From positions 1-44,235 of the forward strand of contig MU616765.1 in assembly GCA_025201705.1 (NCBI GenBank): 44,235 nucleotides of DNA. Reading direction: 5' to 3'. The DNA is from Dissophora ornata (Eukaryota; Mortierellomycota; Mortierellomycetes; Mortierellales; Mortierellaceae). Of the stretch, positions 42,574 through 44,235 are shown piece by piece. The position numbers were made by a program, and so were the translations under genes. The notes beneath the pieces are model-generated. The model saw only the letters and a list, made by a program, of their open reading frames with translations. It was not told the DNA's origin and made no database searches. Numbering within the stretch: position 1 is the first letter of the stretch; each line of letters opens with the position of its first letter.

Positions 42574-42590
42574 TGGCGCCTGGTTCGGAT
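42574..42590 (+). other. Candidate tRNA primer-binding site
   Basis: TGGCGCCTGGTTCGGAT begins with the TGG expected opposite the CCA end of a tRNA, one base after a CA that could end an LTR. Which tRNA would pair was not determined. Confidence 0.35.
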
Positions 42591-42904
42591 AGCTTTATGG
42601 CCGCTAGCTATTCAGAGAGACCGCCTCATGGACTGGAGACATGATGTTAGACATGGCCTCCTGCTCCCATTGGGGTCTGACAGTATCTGTGCTTTGGCGC
42701 TCTACCTTTTTGATCGTTTTCAGGTAAGTTGATGCGGTGTTTCTTCCTTCATTAGGGTCCGCCCACAGTTCCCAGTGAATATGCACATGTACATCATGTG
42801 CACCCCAGGCAATGTACATTGTATACGGTTACTAATGCCTTTTTCTCTTTCTTCTTTTCCTTTTTCATATGCTACAACTATCTCAAATACAATACTAGAT
42901 CAAG

Positions 42905-43441
42905 ATGGAGGTACCTCCCGAGATCACCGATGAAGTTTGAAGGAATCTCAAACTTGTGCGCGGATTGGACCATGGCCGCCCTGAGATTCAAGCAGAACAT
43001 CAAGACTGCATGCAGAGGAAGGATGATGCGTTACCGGCTAATATCCCGCGTAGCATGATGCAGGCAATGACAAGCCAACAGCAGCAAGAGGCGAATCGGT
43101 TTACCAATTTCCGAGAAATCCTTCAACAGGTACAACAGCAGCAACAGTAATAGCAACAGCAACAGCAACATCAGCAGCGACAACAGTAGCTTTCGGAATG
43201 GATCGCCCAACTACTGGAACGTCAGGAGGCTGTAATGCAGGGCATGTTCAACGACCTTTACGCACCCATCAACTTCCAGCGTCCCAATTCCATCCCACCT
43301 TGGCCGATGAGATATCATGAGCCTCGTCCAGTGTGGCGACTGTCGTGGCAATTACAAATCCGCCATTCTCATGCCCATGCTCAAGGGCATCACTACCACC
43401 GCCTCAACCTCAACCTGCAGCAGCAGGCATACCGCGGTTAG
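42905..43441 (+). pseudogene. Decayed Gln-rich frame, perhaps gag-like
   Basis: One continuous frame runs from ATG 42905 to 43441 but contains a TGA (after MEVPPEITDEV), a TAA and a TAG (both within or beside the CAA/CAG run at about 43128-43189). Between them it looks protein-like: NIPRSMMQAMTSQQQQEANR, then a Gln run, then LSEWIAQLLERQEAVMQGMF. A possible acceptor (ATACTAG) lies just before the ATG. Its place after the candidate primer-binding site suggests a gag remnant; no zinc knuckle or other diagnostic motif is seen. Confidence 0.4.
43128..43189. repeat. CAA/CAG trinucleotide run
   Basis: An imperfect CAA/CAG run with TAA and TAG interruptions, inside the decayed Gln-rich frame. Confidence 0.8.
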
Positions 43442-43743
43442 CACCCATGCCTGCTTCTGCTATGCTGCCGCCGCTGCCGACGCCGCCGTTCTCAACATCA
43501 GCAGCACCGGTATCGGCTAATATGACTTCAGCTGCTGCACTACATGCAAGAGCGATGATGGCCGACAGATACATTTACGGTGAACTACCGCGTATCGACC
43601 ATGAGTCAGGCCTAGGATGAATACCGTGCCTTTGAGTTATTTAAGGAATCCAGAGGTACCCTGCTGTTTTTCAACTCTATTTCCAACTCCATTGTCAAAA
43701 AAAATAAAAATAAAAACTTTTGACTATACACTGCGACACTACC

Positions 43744-44235
43744 ATGTCAACTCCACCGTACAACCCTGGTCAGCTCACTGAGCATGACAACCTTGCCCTT
43801 GAATCCCCAGATGATTTTGAACTCTTACCAGAGGACAACATCATGGAAGGAATTCAATCCACTGCTCTGCAACCCGATGAAATTGGTAATCATCACTTTG
43901 ATGACTACCAATCGGAAGTAGATTTTGAAGGAGACCAAACTGAAGGAATTCAACCCGAAGCAATTCAGTCCGATCATCAATCTTCTACTCCTTTTCAAAC
44001 CTGTACCCCTATAGAGAACACTAGTTCTTCCATCTCACTTGAGGAATATCGACGATTCAAAAACGTCTTTGAACCTAAGATACTTACCAGTGCAGATAAG
44101 CTATCCTTGGAGGACCAGCTCAATCTTTCTCTTGCTGGTAAGGATTCTACCCCTATTTTAAACATGCACCTTACTCCTGCAGACTCTCTTTTGATTTTGC
44201 AACAAGGCCTTGCCACTGCCAATGCCAAAGTCCAA
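43744..44235 (+). CDS. Open frame cut by the window end, possible retroelement protein
   Basis: ATG 43744 opens 164 codons without a stop to the last base of the window, so the product is partial. It starts MSTPPYNPGQLTEHDNLALE, has an acidic Asp/Glu/Gln-rich part (two GIQ units: MEGIQS, TEGIQP), and then a more ordered stretch SLEEYRRFKNVFEPKILTSA...LTPADSLLILQQGLATANAK. I do not recognise a domain. Codon use and the lack of stops suggest a real coding region. An A-rich stretch (43697-43718) precedes it. Given the LTR-like and gag-like sequence upstream it may belong to a retroelement, or it may be an unrelated host gene. Confidence 0.6.
   Translation, partial: MSTPPYNPGQLTEHDNLALESPDDFELLPEDNIMEGIQSTALQPDEIGNHHFDDYQSEVDFEGDQTEGIQPEAIQSDHQSSTPFQTCTPIENTSSSISLEEYRRFKNVFEPKILTSADKLSLEDQLNLSLAGKDSTPILNMHLTPADSLLILQQGLATANAKVQ

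Noticed and set aside
42604..42819. 71-codon minus-strand frame that looks protein-like
   Set aside because: Too short to assign, and it lies inside the candidate retroelement leader; a fragment cannot be excluded.
1..44235. tRNA, rRNA and CRISPR features
   Set aside because: No cloverleaf-type gene, rRNA motif or regularly spaced direct repeats were seen on reading; a dedicated tRNA scan was not possible.

Overview
The window reads as nuclear DNA of an early-diverging filamentous fungus, most likely Mortierellomycotina. This rests on inference: short GT-AG introns of about 80-150 bp in most genes, tandem BTB genes, an F-box/leucine-rich gene, Sel1-like repeat debris, and ordinary eukaryotic housekeeping genes. 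No bacterial-type operon, tRNA, rRNA or CRISPR array was seen.

Left part (1-15.1 kb). After about 1.9 kb with no supportable gene comes a three-exon questin-oxidase-like gene (+). Four tandem BTB/POZ genes (+) follow at about 1.6-1.7 kb spacing; the first three have introns of exactly 151 bp. A decayed Sel1-like repeat gene (-) ends the array. An LRRC40-like leucine-rich repeat gene (-) and an F-box-type gene (+) then diverge from a shared upstream region.

Middle part (15.1-27.9 kb). This accessory block starts with a broken C2H2 zinc-finger gene and a dead PIF/Harbinger transposase. It then holds an array in which a small tail-anchored-type gene (+) alternates with a Myb/SANT-like acidic, coiled-coil gene (-). 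The order is TA1 (broken), Myb1 (intact), TA2, Myb2 (broken), TA3, Myb3 (broken), TA4. I do not recognise the TA family. Its copies keep the same TATA position, a 23-nt first exon, a 220-bp intron (240 bp in the broken copy) and a C-terminal membrane segment. It is my best candidate for something undescribed.

Right part (27.9-44.2 kb). A DEDD-exonuclease-like gene (-) sits head to head with ARP6 (+), the actin-related subunit of the SWR1 chromatin remodeller. A low-complexity coiled-coil gene with a PIP-box-like motif (+) then converges on a seven-exon protein kinase (-). About 3 kb without a supportable gene follows. The right edge looks like the start of an LTR retroelement: a candidate LTR end and primer-binding site, a stop-riddled glutamine-rich frame, and an open frame running off the window.

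Gene models were built by hand from reading frames, splice consensus and intron phase. All listed exon sets keep frame. Family names come from recognising motifs, without any database search.
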